From assembly GCA_001438605.1 (NCBI GenBank), contig LIDE01000003.1, positions 26,001-90,000 on the forward strand: a DNA stretch of 64,000 nt, given 5' to 3'. Every line of letters starts with the position of its first letter. Positions within the stretch are counted from its first letter, which is position 1. The position numbers and the translations under genes were made by a program. Below, one piece after another: positions 1 to 8,863 of the stretch. The notes beneath the pieces are model-generated. The model was given only the letters and a program-made list of their open reading frames with translations, was not told the DNA's origin and did no database searches. This DNA comes from SAR92 bacterium BACL16 MAG-120619-bin48 (lineage in GTDB: Bacteria; Pseudomonadota; Gammaproteobacteria; Pseudomonadales; Porticoccaceae).

Positions 1-892
1 TTCTAAACTCACAAAACTCGCGCATAGCCTCCAAAAGGCCAGTGCGCAGACCGTTGACATGGGTACCGCCCTGAGGGGTTGGAATGAGGTTGACGTAACT
101 CTCTTGAACTAACTCGCCGCCATCAGGCATCCACTGCACCGCCCAGTCTGCGGCTTCATTGGCAGCAGCATAGGTGCCGATAAATGGTACCGCGGGCAGT
201 AAATCCCAGCCTTGCAGCGCGCCCGAGAGATAATCTTGAAGGCCATCTTCGTAATACCACTCTTCGCTTTCATTGGTATTTTCATCGTAAAAACTGACGG
301 TTAGGCCACTGCACAACACCGCTTTCGCGCGCAAGACGTGGCGCAGGCGTGGCAGCGAAAACTTTACCGAATCAAAGTACGAGGCGTTCGGCCAAAAGCG
401 CAAAATAGTGCCGGTGTTGCGCTGTCCACAGGTATCGATAACTTTAAGATTGGAGGTCTTTTCACCATTGGCAAAGAGAATTTGATGGACCTTGCCCTCG
501 CGCTTCACGATGACTTCGAGCTTGTCGGACAGTGCGTTAACCACAGATACACCAACGCCGTGCAGACCACCGGAGAATTGGTAGTTTTTGTTGGAGAACT
601 TACCGCCGGCATGGAGCGTCGAGAGTATTACCTCAACACCTGGCACGCCCTGTTCGGGGTGGATATCGACCGGCATACCGCGCCCGTCGTCACAGACCGA
701 GAGTGAGCCATCACTGTGCATGGTGACATCTATGCGACTGGCATGACCGGCCAGTGCTTCATCGACGCTATTATCAATGACCTCTTGCGCAAGGTGGTTG
801 GGACGGCTGGTGTCGGTGTACATCCCCGGGCGCTTTCGCACCGGGTCTAAACCAGTTAGGACTTCAATATCTTCTGAGTTATATGTGCTCAT
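1..892 (-). CDS. parE: DNA topoisomerase IV subunit B, 5' part
   Basis: This is the N-terminal 297 codons of the ATPase subunit of topoisomerase IV, which decatenates daughter chromosomes together with ParC. The reverse strand opens with MSTYNSEDIEVLTGLDPVRK. It then shows the GHKL ATPase signatures: the DNSVDEA helix with the Glu and Asn that bind water and Mg-ATP, DDGRGMP, and the ATP lid GGLHGVGVSVVNALS. The following transducer segment runs off the left edge, so the C-terminal part lies outside. ParE is preferred over GyrB because of the HLAQEVIDNSVDEALAGHA wording and the yqiA-cpdA-nudF-tolC neighbourhood typical of parE. The start is the ATG at 892. Confidence 0.95.
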   Translation of the reverse strand, partial: MSTYNSEDIEVLTGLDPVRKRPGMYTDTSRPNHLAQEVIDNSVDEALAGHASRIDVTMHSDGSLSVCDDGRGMPVDIHPEQGVPGVEVILSTLHAGGKFSNKNYQFSGGLHGVGVSVVNALSDKLEVIVKREGKVHQILFANGEKTSNLKVIDTCGQRNTGTILRFWPNASYFDSVKFSLPRLRHVLRAKAVLCSGLTVSFYDENTNESEEWYYEDGLQDYLSGALQGWDLLPAVPFIGTYAAANEAADWAVQWMPDGGELVQESYVNLIPTPQGGTHVNGLRTGLLEAMREFCEFR

Positions 893-916
893 TGGCTCTA
901 CAGGTCAGGTTGATTA

Positions 917-1492
917 TCAGGTCGAAAGCAAAAAATGATGGATATTTTCAAGATGACGATCATAGTCGGTAAAACTGTGATCTCCACCGTATTCAAGAAT
1001 TACTTTGCACCCATTGTAGTGTTGCTGTGCATCACGGTAATCGAGTATTTCATCACCACTTTGCAATAGTACCAAGTAATTATTTGTCTGTTTTATCGCC
1101 GTGGGATCCCACTGTTTGTACTCATCGATATGCTCTGGCTCAAACCGCCATTTCTCACCCGTTTGATAATTGGCATTTTCCCCCAGCCAGTCCTCCAGAC
1201 CGCGGTGGGGACTTACCGCAGGATTGATCAGCACGGCCTTAACGCCATAGCGCTCAACGAGGCAAGTGGCTAAGAATCCTCCCATAGAACTGCCCACAAG
1301 ATAGACAGGGTCGGGCAGGCGCTGCTCAATCAACCTGCTCAAAAGCGCCATAGCTTGATTGGCAAAGGGCGGCAGCTGAGGACAAACAAATTCAATGTCG
1401 GGTGCGTAATTGGCAAACCATTGCTCCGTCTGCAAGGCTTTTTTTGACTCTGGCGAGCTGTTGAACCCGTGTAAGTAAAGCAACGTCGGCAT
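917..1492 (-). CDS. yqiA: YqiA family esterase (UPF0227)
   Basis: A 191-residue alpha/beta hydrolase. It begins MPTLLYLHGFNSSPESKK, with the HGF oxyanion loop, followed by the nucleophile elbow GSSMGGF near residue 69 and a C-terminal YGGDHSF that supplies the catalytic His. An Asp in SGDEILDY fits the acid of the triad. Length and motifs match E. coli YqiA, a cytoplasmic esterase active on short acyl esters; its natural substrate is not known to me. It lies 24 bp downstream of cognate neighbour parE's start on the opposite side, in the same strand series (nudF, yqiB, cpdA, yqiA, parE) as in many gammaproteobacteria. No strong ribosome site is visible before the ATG. Confidence 0.9.
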   Translation of the reverse strand: MPTLLYLHGFNSSPESKKALQTEQWFANYAPDIEFVCPQLPPFANQAMALLSRLIEQRLPDPVYLVGSSMGGFLATCLVERYGVKAVLINPAVSPHRGLEDWLGENANYQTGEKWRFEPEHIDEYKQWDPTAIKQTNNYLVLLQSGDEILDYRDAQQHYNGCKVILEYGGDHSFTDYDRHLENIHHFLLST

Positions 1493-1606
1493 AGGAGAAT
1501 AACTATTTTTGAGTAGCGGCCATTATAGCCAAAGCCGCGCAGATAGGGAGCATTGATTATGCTATCCCATAGAGTTTAACGGCGCATTGCACAGTCTTAT
1601 ACAGGC

Positions 1607-2392
1607 TTAATAGCCAACGCAATCGACATCACAGCGCTGAGTGAAATCTTGCAGGAATTCTACGCCTGTATGAACGCTACCATCCTCATGCAGCTCTATC
1701 CAGCGATAGCCGGGCGGGTTGTCTGACAGGGCGAAATCATGGCTGTACTGTTCAAATTGAACACAGCTGGAAGGGGAGGAGTAGACGGGAATATCATGCC
1801 ACAGGCTGTCGTGGTGCTGATGCACATGACCGGTGATCACGGCCTTTACCTGACCATGCGCCAAGAGCATGGCATAAAGCTTTTGTTGATTGTCGATCCG
1901 CTGGCGATCAAGCCACGTGGAGTTGACCGCGACCGGGGAGTGATGCATGGCAACTAACACCGGTTTCCCTGCAAGCTGCGCCAATCCGGCCTCGGCACGA
2001 GCAAGTTCTTCGTCGGAGAAATGACCGCCAGGGCCATCGGGTTTTGAGCTGTCTAGCAAGAGTATTCCCCACCCACCCAATATCAACACTGGAGTGAAAG
2101 GATAATCCCTAAGATTGTCTTGCATGGTTTTAAAATGATCGTGATTGCCGGGCAACCAGACTGCCTTTTTGCCATTATCATCCAGCACTTTATTGAGTAG
2201 ACGATAGGCGCCTGGCTGACTATCGCTGGCAAGATCGCCAGTCAGCAACAGCAGATTATCGCCATGGCCCTGCGTCTCCGACGCCCGCAAGACTGACAAA
2301 AAGCTGTCATAGGTGGTCACGCCGCCCAAGATTTCGTCCTTGGTCGCCCCGAGATGGAGATCGGTAATTTGCGTTAGCCTAACTGTACTCAT
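1607..2392 (-). CDS. cpdA: 3',5'-cyclic-AMP phosphodiesterase CpdA
   Basis: A class III cyclic nucleotide phosphodiesterase of the calcineurin-like metallophosphatase fold that hydrolyses cAMP to AMP. All metal-binding blocks are present: TDLHLG near the N-terminus, GDLASD, GNHDHF, MHHSP and TGHVHQHHD. I start it at the ATG at 2392 (MSTVRLTQ) instead of a 28-codon upstream extension. That extension would lie inside the preceding DUF1249 gene, whose stop is at 2401, while 2392 puts metal motif I at the usual distance from the N-terminus. The predicted product is 261 residues, close to the family norm. It is probably cotranscribed with the DUF1249 and nudF genes. Confidence 0.92.
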   Translation of the reverse strand: MSTVRLTQITDLHLGATKDEILGGVTTYDSFLSVLRASETQGHGDNLLLLTGDLASDSQPGAYRLLNKVLDDNGKKAVWLPGNHDHFKTMQDNLRDYPFTPVLILGGWGILLLDSSKPDGPGGHFSDEELARAEAGLAQLAGKPVLVAMHHSPVAVNSTWLDRQRIDNQQKLYAMLLAHGQVKAVITGHVHQHHDSLWHDIPVYSSPSSCVQFEQYSHDFALSDNPPGYRWIELHEDGSVHTGVEFLQDFTQRCDVDCVGY

Positions 2393-2400
2393 GAATTCTC

Positions 2401-2868
2401 TTAAACTTCCATTTTTGCCATACCGTGGCTGAGACTGTGTGACAACAGATCGCTCAAAAATCGATTCCACTGCCACTTTTCGTCACGCGACTGCATGCCT
2501 GACTTTTCAACCAGTTCCCACGGGATAGTTCGGTCGCTGCACCACTCAATAACCTCCGCCATTTTGGCATCGTGATACAGGCGCACTTTCACCTCAATAC
2601 CCGGCAACCACTCCGGTCTTGCCCCAATTGCACCGATAATCACAAGGCTCGTATAGCGCGTTTCTTCCACTATTTGCAGGCGCATGGCGCTCTCGGCCGA
2701 GGCGCCGTCTTTGCAATTATCCGCCTCAAAACTAAAATTTATCTGCAAGAGACCTTGAGCTTGTACGGCGCTGGGCAATAATTTTTTAAGACGCAGATAA
2801 TTCAGCTCACACTCACCATGCAAGCGAGCAATGTTTTGTTTCTGACGTCGGGTTTCGGATACTGACAA
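2401..2868 (-). CDS. yqiB: DUF1249 (YqiB-like) protein
   Basis: A 155-residue cytoplasmic protein of the DUF1249 family, known in E. coli as YqiB. The characteristic N-terminal part is ARLHGECELNYLRLKKLLP. The core has EETRYTSLVIIGAIG, followed by VKVRLYHDAKMAEVIEW, and the C-terminus ends in an HSLSHG motif. The family is almost always found between nudF and cpdA, as here, and its stop is 8 bp before the cpdA start, so translation is probably coupled. The molecular function is unknown. I see no membrane segment or signal sequence. Confidence 0.85.
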   Translation of the reverse strand: MSVSETRRQKQNIARLHGECELNYLRLKKLLPSAVQAQGLLQINFSFEADNCKDGASAESAMRLQIVEETRYTSLVIIGAIGARPEWLPGIEVKVRLYHDAKMAEVIEWCSDRTIPWELVEKSGMQSRDEKWQWNRFLSDLLSHSLSHGMAKMEV

Positions 2869-2934
2869 AGTCTTTACTCTCTCGTCGTGATGGAGTTAAC
2901 CGTTTTGTGGTTGTTTTATTGGCGCATTATTTAT

Positions 2935-3549
2935 TCAAGACTCAAGTCTCAAATCATCGCGCTTCAGCTGCAACCAGAGCATGGCAATCGTCATGGCAGC
3001 ACTGTTGAGCAGGCCGTCATTCAATGCCTCTATAGCGTCGTTATAGGGCCAAACTTGGAACAGAATATCTTCATTTTCCTCATCTAATCCAAAAACCCCG
3101 CCGCGATCGCTGAGATCAACAAGCCCACAAAACATGTACATGCGCTCGCCTGAGCCACCGCCACTCACCAGATAGTCGCAGATCGGCAGTAGTTTTTCCA
3201 CCGCGATCCCGGACTCCTCTTGCAACTCGCGAACAGCGACATCCTGCGGGCTCTCACCGGGCTTTAGCATGCCAGCAATAATCTCGTATTGCCACGGGCC
3301 GTGTTTATCACCCATAGCGCCCACGCGAAATTGCTCAACAACACCAACCAATTGGTTGACTGGATCATAAAGCAGCACACCCACCGCATCACCGCGCTGA
3401 AAGAGCTCGCGAGAAACTGGCTTACTCCAACCGCCCTGAAACAAGCGATGCTCAACAACCATGCGACTCATTTTAAAAAAACCTTGAAATACCGACTCAC
3501 TCGCTACGAGACGGTAGTCGGACTGGCCAAACTGATGTCTTTTTTTCAC
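2935..3549 (-). CDS. nudF: ADP-ribose pyrophosphatase NudF
   Basis: A Nudix hydrolase that splits ADP-ribose into AMP and ribose 5-phosphate. The full Nudix box is present: G, five residues, E, seven residues, REL, Q, EESGI (GMLKPGESPQDVAVRELQEE). It is preceded by VEQFRVGAM, the arginine-containing strand typical of ADP-ribose-specific NudF, and followed by PICDYLVSGGGSGERMYMF. The length of 204 residues matches the family. It heads the minus-strand series nudF, DUF1249, cpdA, yqiA, parE and is divergent from tolC, sharing a 169-bp intergenic region with it. Confidence 0.92.
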   Translation of the reverse strand: MKKRHQFGQSDYRLVASESVFQGFFKMSRMVVEHRLFQGGWSKPVSRELFQRGDAVGVLLYDPVNQLVGVVEQFRVGAMGDKHGPWQYEIIAGMLKPGESPQDVAVRELQEESGIAVEKLLPICDYLVSGGGSGERMYMFCGLVDLSDRGGVFGLDEENEDILFQVWPYNDAIEALNDGLLNSAAMTIAMLWLQLKRDDLRLES

Positions 3550-3718
3550 TGGCCCGTCCTCTTATCAAAAATAGCCATAAATTTTACCATCGCTATCAAC
3601 CAATTGTCGGTTTCAAACGTCTAATGGGCACTGAAAAAATCTCTACGCTTTTACACACCAGCTTAGTATGACTTGAGAGCAAATCTGCTAAACTACCGAC
3701 CTTGCAAACGGAGGCTTT

Positions 3719-5041
3719 ATGCAAACTGTTACAAAACGACTCATGATTTCGTGCTTTGCTTTTCTGGCACCCCAGATGGTGATGGCTGACACGCTCAAGG
3801 ACATATACGAAACTGCCTTGCAAAACGATCCAGTGCTCAGCGCAGCACGAGCCAGTTTTAATGCTAACAGCGAAGCGAAGAATATCGGCAGAGCCGCTCT
3901 GCTGCCGCAACTGGCGGCCTCTGGAGAATATCGCGAGTCTGAAACTAACGACATGGGTCTCGGCACTATCGATAGCGACACCACGTCTTACAACGTGTCA
4001 CTGAGCCAAGCTATTTTCGATATGCCCGCTTGGTATCAGTTCCAAGGCAGTAAAGCGCTGAGCGAAAGTGCCCGCGCACAGTTTTCTGCGGATCAGCAAT
4101 CGCTGATTATCCGCGTCAGCGATGCCTATTTTAATGTGCTGCGCGCCTACGACAACATGGAGACCCGCAAAGCTGAAGAGCGCGCCATTCAGCGCCAGCT
4201 CGAGCAGACTCGCGAGCGTTTTGAAGTTGGTTTGCTGCCGGTCACCGATGTCCACGAAGCACAAGCCGTGTTCGATGACGCCGCGGTCAACAGCCTCGAA
4301 GCAGAGGGTGCACTCACCATCGCCTTCGAACAACTGGCAGTGCTGACGGGTCAGAGCCACAACGTGCTCGCCGGCCTAACCGACACGTTTGCGGCCACCA
4401 ACCCTGAACCCTTGGACAAACAACAGTGGGTCGATTTTGCACTGGGCAACAACTTCCAACTCAAAGTCGCCGAACTTGGCAAAGATGCCGCTTACAATCG
4501 CGCCAAAGCCGCTGCGGCTGCGCGTTTGCCGAAAGTGTCAGGGCGGGCAAGCTACTTTGATTCTGATGCGGACGGTACCTTTGAGTCACAGCAAGACGGC
4601 AATTCCTTTTCTATCGCTGTCACCATGCCAATTTGGCTCGGTGGTGCACTTGATGCGCAGCGTCGCCAAGCAAAACAGCAGTCTATTCAGTCTGATGAAA
4701 ATTTCGTCGCTGCAAAGCGCAATACCGTTCAAGCAGCCCGCTCTCTGCATCAGTTAGTGCTGACTAACACCGCCCGAGTAAAAGCCCGCAAGCAGTCCAT
4801 CACATCCGCCGAAAGCGCCTTACAGGCGACCCAAGCGGGTTATGAAGTGGGCACGCGAAATATTGTTGATGTACTGGTAGCGCAACGCACCGTCTATCAA
4901 GCGCGGCGCAATTTTGCCAATGCGCGCTACGACTATATTTTGTCGATGATGCGCTTAAAGGAAGTAGCCGGACAGTTATCACCCGACGATATTTATCAGT
5001 TAAATGCTTGGCTTGATCCGCAACTCGTGATCAACAAGTAA
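3719..5041 (+). CDS. tolC: TolC family outer-membrane efflux protein
   Basis: The outer-membrane channel component of tripartite efflux pumps and type I secretion systems. It carries a Sec signal peptide (MQTVTKRLMISCFAFLAPQ, cleaved after MVMA). The mature protein begins with the TolC hallmark DTLKDIYETALQNDPVLSAA. Two tandem outer-membrane-efflux repeats follow, with long alpha-helical heptad stretches around residues 120-220 and 330-410, the ERFEVGLLPVTDV motif in repeat 1 and AGYEVGTRNIVDVL in repeat 2. The 440-residue length is typical. A GGAG ribosome site precedes the ATG. It stands alone, divergent from nudF and convergent with waaA, as in many relatives. Confidence 0.93.
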   Translation: MQTVTKRLMISCFAFLAPQMVMADTLKDIYETALQNDPVLSAARASFNANSEAKNIGRAALLPQLAASGEYRESETNDMGLGTIDSDTTSYNVSLSQAIFDMPAWYQFQGSKALSESARAQFSADQQSLIIRVSDAYFNVLRAYDNMETRKAEERAIQRQLEQTRERFEVGLLPVTDVHEAQAVFDDAAVNSLEAEGALTIAFEQLAVLTGQSHNVLAGLTDTFAATNPEPLDKQQWVDFALGNNFQLKVAELGKDAAYNRAKAAAAARLPKVSGRASYFDSDADGTFESQQDGNSFSIAVTMPIWLGGALDAQRRQAKQQSIQSDENFVAAKRNTVQAARSLHQLVLTNTARVKARKQSITSAESALQATQAGYEVGTRNIVDVLVAQRTVYQARRNFANARYDYILSMMRLKEVAGQLSPDDIYQLNAWLDPQLVINK

Positions 5042-5054
5042 TTCACTCCTGCCT

Positions 5055-5074
5055 GCTAGCGCTTCGGCGCTGGC
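5055..5074. other. UUCG-loop hairpin between tolC and waaA
   Basis: GCTAGCGC, TTCG, GCGCTGGC forms a stem with one mismatch and a stable UUCG tetraloop. It overlaps the stop codon of waaA (5056-5058) and lies 14 bp past the tolC stop. There is no T-run on either side, so it is not a canonical Rho-independent terminator. It could act as a 3'-end stabiliser for either convergent transcript. Confidence 0.3.
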
Positions 5075-6351
5075 AGCGCCTGCTCAACAATGTGTAACAA
5101 TTTATCCAGCGCACCGCGATTGGCTTCAGCCACACTCAGCGCCTGATCTCCCATCTCCTGTAAACGCGCCTCGTGATCAAACAACTCCACCACGGTTGTC
5201 GCGAGTTCTTGTGCATCGCGGCTTATAAGCATGCCGCCGGAAGACAACAAAAGACTAGAAACCTCGGCAAAATTAAACAGATGTGGCCCGCTGAGGACCG
5301 GCTTTCCCCAAGCCGCAGGCTCAATCATATTGTGGCCGCCATTAGCGACCAAACTGCCGCCCACAAAGGCCACGTCGCAGGCACCGTAGAACGTCATCAA
5401 CTCACCCATGGTGTCGCCGATGACAACATCTGCTGACAAACAGTCCTCTCGAGCACTGTGGCGAGCAACCACAAAGCCAGCGGCCTGAGCTTGGTCGGCA
5501 ACATCATTAAAGCGCTCGGGGTGGCGGGGCACTAACACCAGCAATGCGCTGGAATGGCGATGCTTGATCTCACCAAATGCGCGCAAAATAATTTCATCCT
5601 CACCGCGGTGAGTACTGGCCACCAGCAGTATCTTGCGCTGACTGTCACCACGCCAAGCTTTCAACAACGCCTCTGCATCGGCCCTCATCTGCGCTGTGAT
5701 ATCCAAATCAAATTTAATATTACCGGTAATAGTAAGATTGGCCTGTGGCAGTCCAAGAGCGATAAATCGCGCACCATCATCACTGTGTTGTGCAGCGACC
5801 TTGGTTAATCTGCCGAGCATGGGCGACGTCAATCCAAGCACTCGCCGATAACCAAGGGCAGATTTTTCGGAGAGTCGCGCATTGGCCAAAATAACAGGAA
5901 TTTGGCGTTTTTCGCAGGCAGCAATGGTGTTGGGCCACAGCTCGGTTTCCATAATGACCAGCATCTGGGGGTTGGTACGCTTCAAAAAACGCGCCACAGC
6001 ATCGGGCATATCGTAGGGCGCGTAGCAGTGGGAAACGCTGTCACCAAAGGTTGCCACAACTCTATCTGAACCGGTTGGCGTCATGTTAGTCACCAACAGT
6101 CGATGGTGCGGATAGCGCAATTGCAGTTGCTTAATTAACGGAATGGCGGCAATTGTTTCGCCCACGGACACCGCGTGCACCCAAATAGTTTGACTCTTAT
6201 TTTGCATGCGCGAAACCAAGCCAAAACGCTCGGCCCAGCGCGCCGCGTAGGCGGGCGCTTTAATACTCCGCACGATTAACCGCAAAAGAATAAAGGGCGT
6301 CAGCAGGTATAAAAGCACGCTGTAAGAAAATCTGTTTAAACGTATGCGCAT
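5056..6351 (-). CDS. waaA: Kdo transferase (lipid A Kdo transferase)
   Basis: A GT30 glycosyltransferase that adds 3-deoxy-D-manno-octulosonate from CMP-Kdo to lipid IVA at the inner face of the inner membrane. From the ATG at 6351 it starts MRIRLNRFSYSVLLYLLTPF, the N-terminal membrane anchor. It continues with ARWAERFGL, IWVHAVSVGETIAAIPLI (containing the catalytic Glu), TNMTPTGSDRV, VIMETELWPN and the C-terminal nucleotide-binding block GGSLVANGGHNMIEPAAWGKPVL. These are the standard WaaA landmarks. The frame is open for 77 codons further upstream, but that stretch has no hydrophobic anchor and does not look like WaaA. The product is 431 residues. Confidence 0.93.
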   Translation of the reverse strand: MRIRLNRFSYSVLLYLLTPFILLRLIVRSIKAPAYAARWAERFGLVSRMQNKSQTIWVHAVSVGETIAAIPLIKQLQLRYPHHRLLVTNMTPTGSDRVVATFGDSVSHCYAPYDMPDAVARFLKRTNPQMLVIMETELWPNTIAACEKRQIPVILANARLSEKSALGYRRVLGLTSPMLGRLTKVAAQHSDDGARFIALGLPQANLTITGNIKFDLDITAQMRADAEALLKAWRGDSQRKILLVASTHRGEDEIILRAFGEIKHRHSSALLVLVPRHPERFNDVADQAQAAGFVVARHSAREDCLSADVVIGDTMGELMTFYGACDVAFVGGSLVANGGHNMIEPAAWGKPVLSGPHLFNFAEVSSLLLSSGGMLISRDAQELATTVVELFDHEARLQEMGDQALSVAEANRGALDKLLHIVEQALPAPKR

Positions 6352-6590
6352 AGACAACCTGAAAAATAAGCACCGGCCTGAGTTGCTGCAAGTTACCAAA
6401 GTCGGCTGACTAATCATAGAACAAACTCGTCGTTGCGCCCGTAAAGAGCGGACAAATATCGCCGGCGGAATAGTTTTTTCTGGTTCGACTGGTTTTTTTC
6501 TCGAGAGGAGTTGGTGGTTCCGACGGGTTTGCGATACTCTCCCATCTGAGTGCAAATAATAATAACAATAAAAATCGAGCACACACCACG

Positions 6591-7256
6591 ATGCCTTATT
6601 TCAGAATAGACAATGAGCCCGGGTTAGTTCTTACCAATTTTAAAGTGATGTTTTCATCTTTTAAGAAACACGCACCCTTCCAAAAAATGAAACGGATTGA
6701 GGCTTGGGCGCGGCTGCTTTCAGGTCGCCCCCACGTCTACTTCACCGTAAGAAATCCCTACGATCGAGTCGTGTCATTCTATAAAGATAAATTTCAAAAA
6801 ATTCCTATGAATGCTGACTTAACTCAACCTTATAAATGGGAAAAACCACAGCGGGTGTTTTTCCCACTGCTGCAAATATCGACTAAAACCCACAGTAACG
6901 AAGCGATACGCCAGCGCTTGCTAGACACTTCCTTCGCGTCGTTTGTTGAAATGCTTGAGCAGATTTACTGGCTGGACGAGCATATTCAGCCGCAACATTG
7001 GCTTATTGAAAATCCGCAGTACCGCTTTTTGAAGAGACTAAATATCAGCGTAAAAAGATTTTCAATTTTTAAAATGGATGACCCTGAGGACATGCAGCGT
7101 TTTTGCCACGCAACCGGATTTTCCTCAGCGACACGAGCAAACAGCAGCGAGCAGGTTAAGAAAAAACTCCTTTTAACGCCAGATATCTTGGCGTCTATCA
7201 ACGCGATCTACAAAGAGGATTTTGAGCGCTACGGCTACACGCAGAGACTCAGCTAA
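6591..7256 (+). CDS. Sulfotransferase family protein
   Basis: A 221-residue protein with the PAPS-binding features of carbohydrate sulfotransferases (Sulfotransfer_2-like). Residues 17-23, FKVMFSS, fit the 5'-phosphosulfate loop (Lys18 and Ser22/Ser23). Residues 52-69, TVRNPYDRVVSFYKDKF, are a near-perfect 3'-phosphate-binding block with Arg54 and Ser62. No signal peptide or membrane anchor is visible, so it probably works in the cytoplasm. It is visibly AT-richer than waaA and ilvE, suggesting transfer. It lies between waaA and two glycosyltransferase-like genes, so it may sulfate an envelope glycan. The acceptor is unknown. Confidence 0.75.
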   Translation: MPYFRIDNEPGLVLTNFKVMFSSFKKHAPFQKMKRIEAWARLLSGRPHVYFTVRNPYDRVVSFYKDKFQKIPMNADLTQPYKWEKPQRVFFPLLQISTKTHSNEAIRQRLLDTSFASFVEMLEQIYWLDEHIQPQHWLIENPQYRFLKRLNISVKRFSIFKMDDPEDMQRFCHATGFSSATRANSSEQVKKKLLLTPDILASINAIYKEDFERYGYTQRLS

Positions 7257-7260
7257 GCGC

Positions 7261-8082
7261 CTATTCGCGCCACAATCTATCAACCCAGGGCGTGGGCAGT
7301 ATAAAGTGCCTGAGATGCGCAAGCAGCGACCGATCGCGGTCCCCGCGCAGGCCCGCACAAACATGCTGCCGCGGCGAGCGAACTTTTCCACCGCTGTGAT
7401 AGATACCTTGGATCGCATCTCCAGGGTTTAAATCGCCAGGAAAAATAGCGATTTTTGCCGTGTCAGGTAATTTAGACACTTTGAAATAATTGAAAGGAAA
7501 CGTTCGCCGACACTGCTGGCGAAAATGCAGCACCCACGGATTCGGCCAGAATTTTACGCCCCCAGGTGCGTTTCGCGTCACGTAGCGCTGCTCAAAACGG
7601 TACTTCTCTGCAATCTCGAGGGGCGACGCGGAAAAACGTTCTAACAGTGGCAGCAATTTGCCAACGGGAAAGCGATAAACAGATGTCTGACCGAGTTTCT
7701 CTAGCGGGTTGCTTGGGTTTCTTGCCAATATGACATCGTTCGGATCGCCAAAACTGAAAAACCCATCAAGATTACCTGTGATAACCAAATCGAGATCTAA
7801 AAACAGAACAGGCCCCGTGAGCTCACCCAGCGTTTGGCTCCAAAGACGACATTTTGGCCAAATGCCTCTTTTGGTTTGCGGTAGTTGAAAACTAAGTTCT
7901 GGCAGCGGCACCGCATGCACTTCTGGGCGAATGCCTTCGCTGTTGTCGGTGAAACAGGTGAGTGTGAAAGGCGGGGTGATATTTCGCGACACCATACCAT
8001 ACAAACGGTTGATGTAATCAGACCCGTATTTGGTTCCCCAGTTGATGCAGATTAATTGCTTTATCGGCTCTGCACTCGCCAT
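7261..8082 (-). CDS. Putative glycosyltransferase, DxD type (copy 1)
   Basis: A 273-residue protein related to the next gene upstream. The N-terminus carries the family signature WGTKYGSDYINRLYGM (residues 15-30). A strand ending in VLFLDLDLVITGNLD follows, where Asp96-x-Asp98 matches the metal/nucleotide-sugar DxD motif of GT8-like transferases. The C-terminal half has KFWPNPWVLHFRQQCRRTFP. A GGGGAG ribosome site lies six bases before the ATG at 8082. The last ~40 residues diverge from the paralogue and add a tail rich in basic residues. No signal peptide is seen. Donor and acceptor sugars cannot be read from the sequence. Its stop lies only 4 bp from that of the convergent sulfotransferase. 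Confidence 0.7.
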   Translation of the reverse strand: MASAEPIKQLICINWGTKYGSDYINRLYGMVSRNITPPFTLTCFTDNSEGIRPEVHAVPLPELSFQLPQTKRGIWPKCRLWSQTLGELTGPVLFLDLDLVITGNLDGFFSFGDPNDVILARNPSNPLEKLGQTSVYRFPVGKLLPLLERFSASPLEIAEKYRFEQRYVTRNAPGGVKFWPNPWVLHFRQQCRRTFPFNYFKVSKLPDTAKIAIFPGDLNPGDAIQGIYHSGGKVRSPRQHVCAGLRGDRDRSLLAHLRHFILPTPWVDRLWRE

Positions 8083-8101
8083 AAAAACTCCCCTAAAGCG
8101 C

Positions 8102-8836
8102 CTAGCGCCAATGGTCGGTTATCCATGCTGCGGGCTTAAAGTGTCGATACCACTTGCCACTAACACCAACGATTGCTTCGTGGGGATCGGGCTTGCCGTG
8201 AAATACAATAATCCGCGCATTTTTTGGTATTACTGTCTCACGCGCCAGAAAAAATGAAAAGGGTTTTATGCAGTGACGTTTAAAGCTGCGGCACCACTCA
8301 TCTGGCCAATATTTCAAGGCGCCTTTCGCCAATAGCTCTGCGGACAAGTATTCCTGTTCGTTGCGATAGGTTTTTTTAATGCTGTCGAAGGATTTTTCAA
8401 ATTTCGCGAGCACCTCTGGATGGGCGCCAACTTCAAATCGATATACCGAGGAGTTGCCAGTGCCGTCAGTTTTTATCCAGTCTTTAATAATCATAACCTC
8501 GCCGGGATAATCAAAAAGATCATCCAAACTACCGGTAATAATAAGATCGAGATCGAGACAAAGAACTTTGCCTGACAGACCATAAAGGTCTGCAGCAAAA
8601 ACCGAAAGCTTATTCCAGCCCCGCTCGGGGCCCGCAAGATTCACCGCACTTTGCGGCAGCGGAAAAACATCAATATTGTCGTCTAAACCCACGCCATCTT
8701 CGGTGAGACAAACAAAGCGAAAAGGGCGCGCCATATTGCGTGCAACCATTGAGTAAAGTCTGTTGACGTAATCTGCGGGGTACTTTGTACCCCACTTCAT
8801 GCACAGTACGTTGACTAGTTCAGTGTCAGTCACCAT
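8102..8836 (-). CDS. Putative glycosyltransferase, DxD type (copy 2)
   Basis: A 244-residue paralogue of the gene at 7261-8082, sharing the WGTKYPADYVNRLYSMVARN opening and the strand VLCLDLDLIITGSLDDLF, with DxD at residues 95-97. The C-terminal part has YWPDEWCRSFKRHC and ends in ARIIVFHGKPDPHEAIVG, a pattern common in GT8-like bacterial proteins where the His/Gly loop contacts the nucleotide diphosphate. An AGAGGCG ribosome site precedes the ATG. Only 19 bp separate it from copy 1, and it follows ilvE's neighbourhood on the same strand, so the pair is likely one transcription unit created by tandem duplication. The substrate is unknown; a lipopolysaccharide or capsule role is inferred from nearby waaA. 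Confidence 0.72.
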   Translation of the reverse strand: MVTDTELVNVLCMKWGTKYPADYVNRLYSMVARNMARPFRFVCLTEDGVGLDDNIDVFPLPQSAVNLAGPERGWNKLSVFAADLYGLSGKVLCLDLDLIITGSLDDLFDYPGEVMIIKDWIKTDGTGNSSVYRFEVGAHPEVLAKFEKSFDSIKKTYRNEQEYLSAELLAKGALKYWPDEWCRSFKRHCIKPFSFFLARETVIPKNARIIVFHGKPDPHEAIVGVSGKWYRHFKPAAWITDHWR

Positions 8837-8863
8837 AAACGCCTCTTTAACTTGTCTAAAAAA

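Noticed and set aside
338..706. Plus-strand open frame of 122 codons
   Set aside because: It is the antisense of the clear ParE N-terminal sequence on the minus strand.
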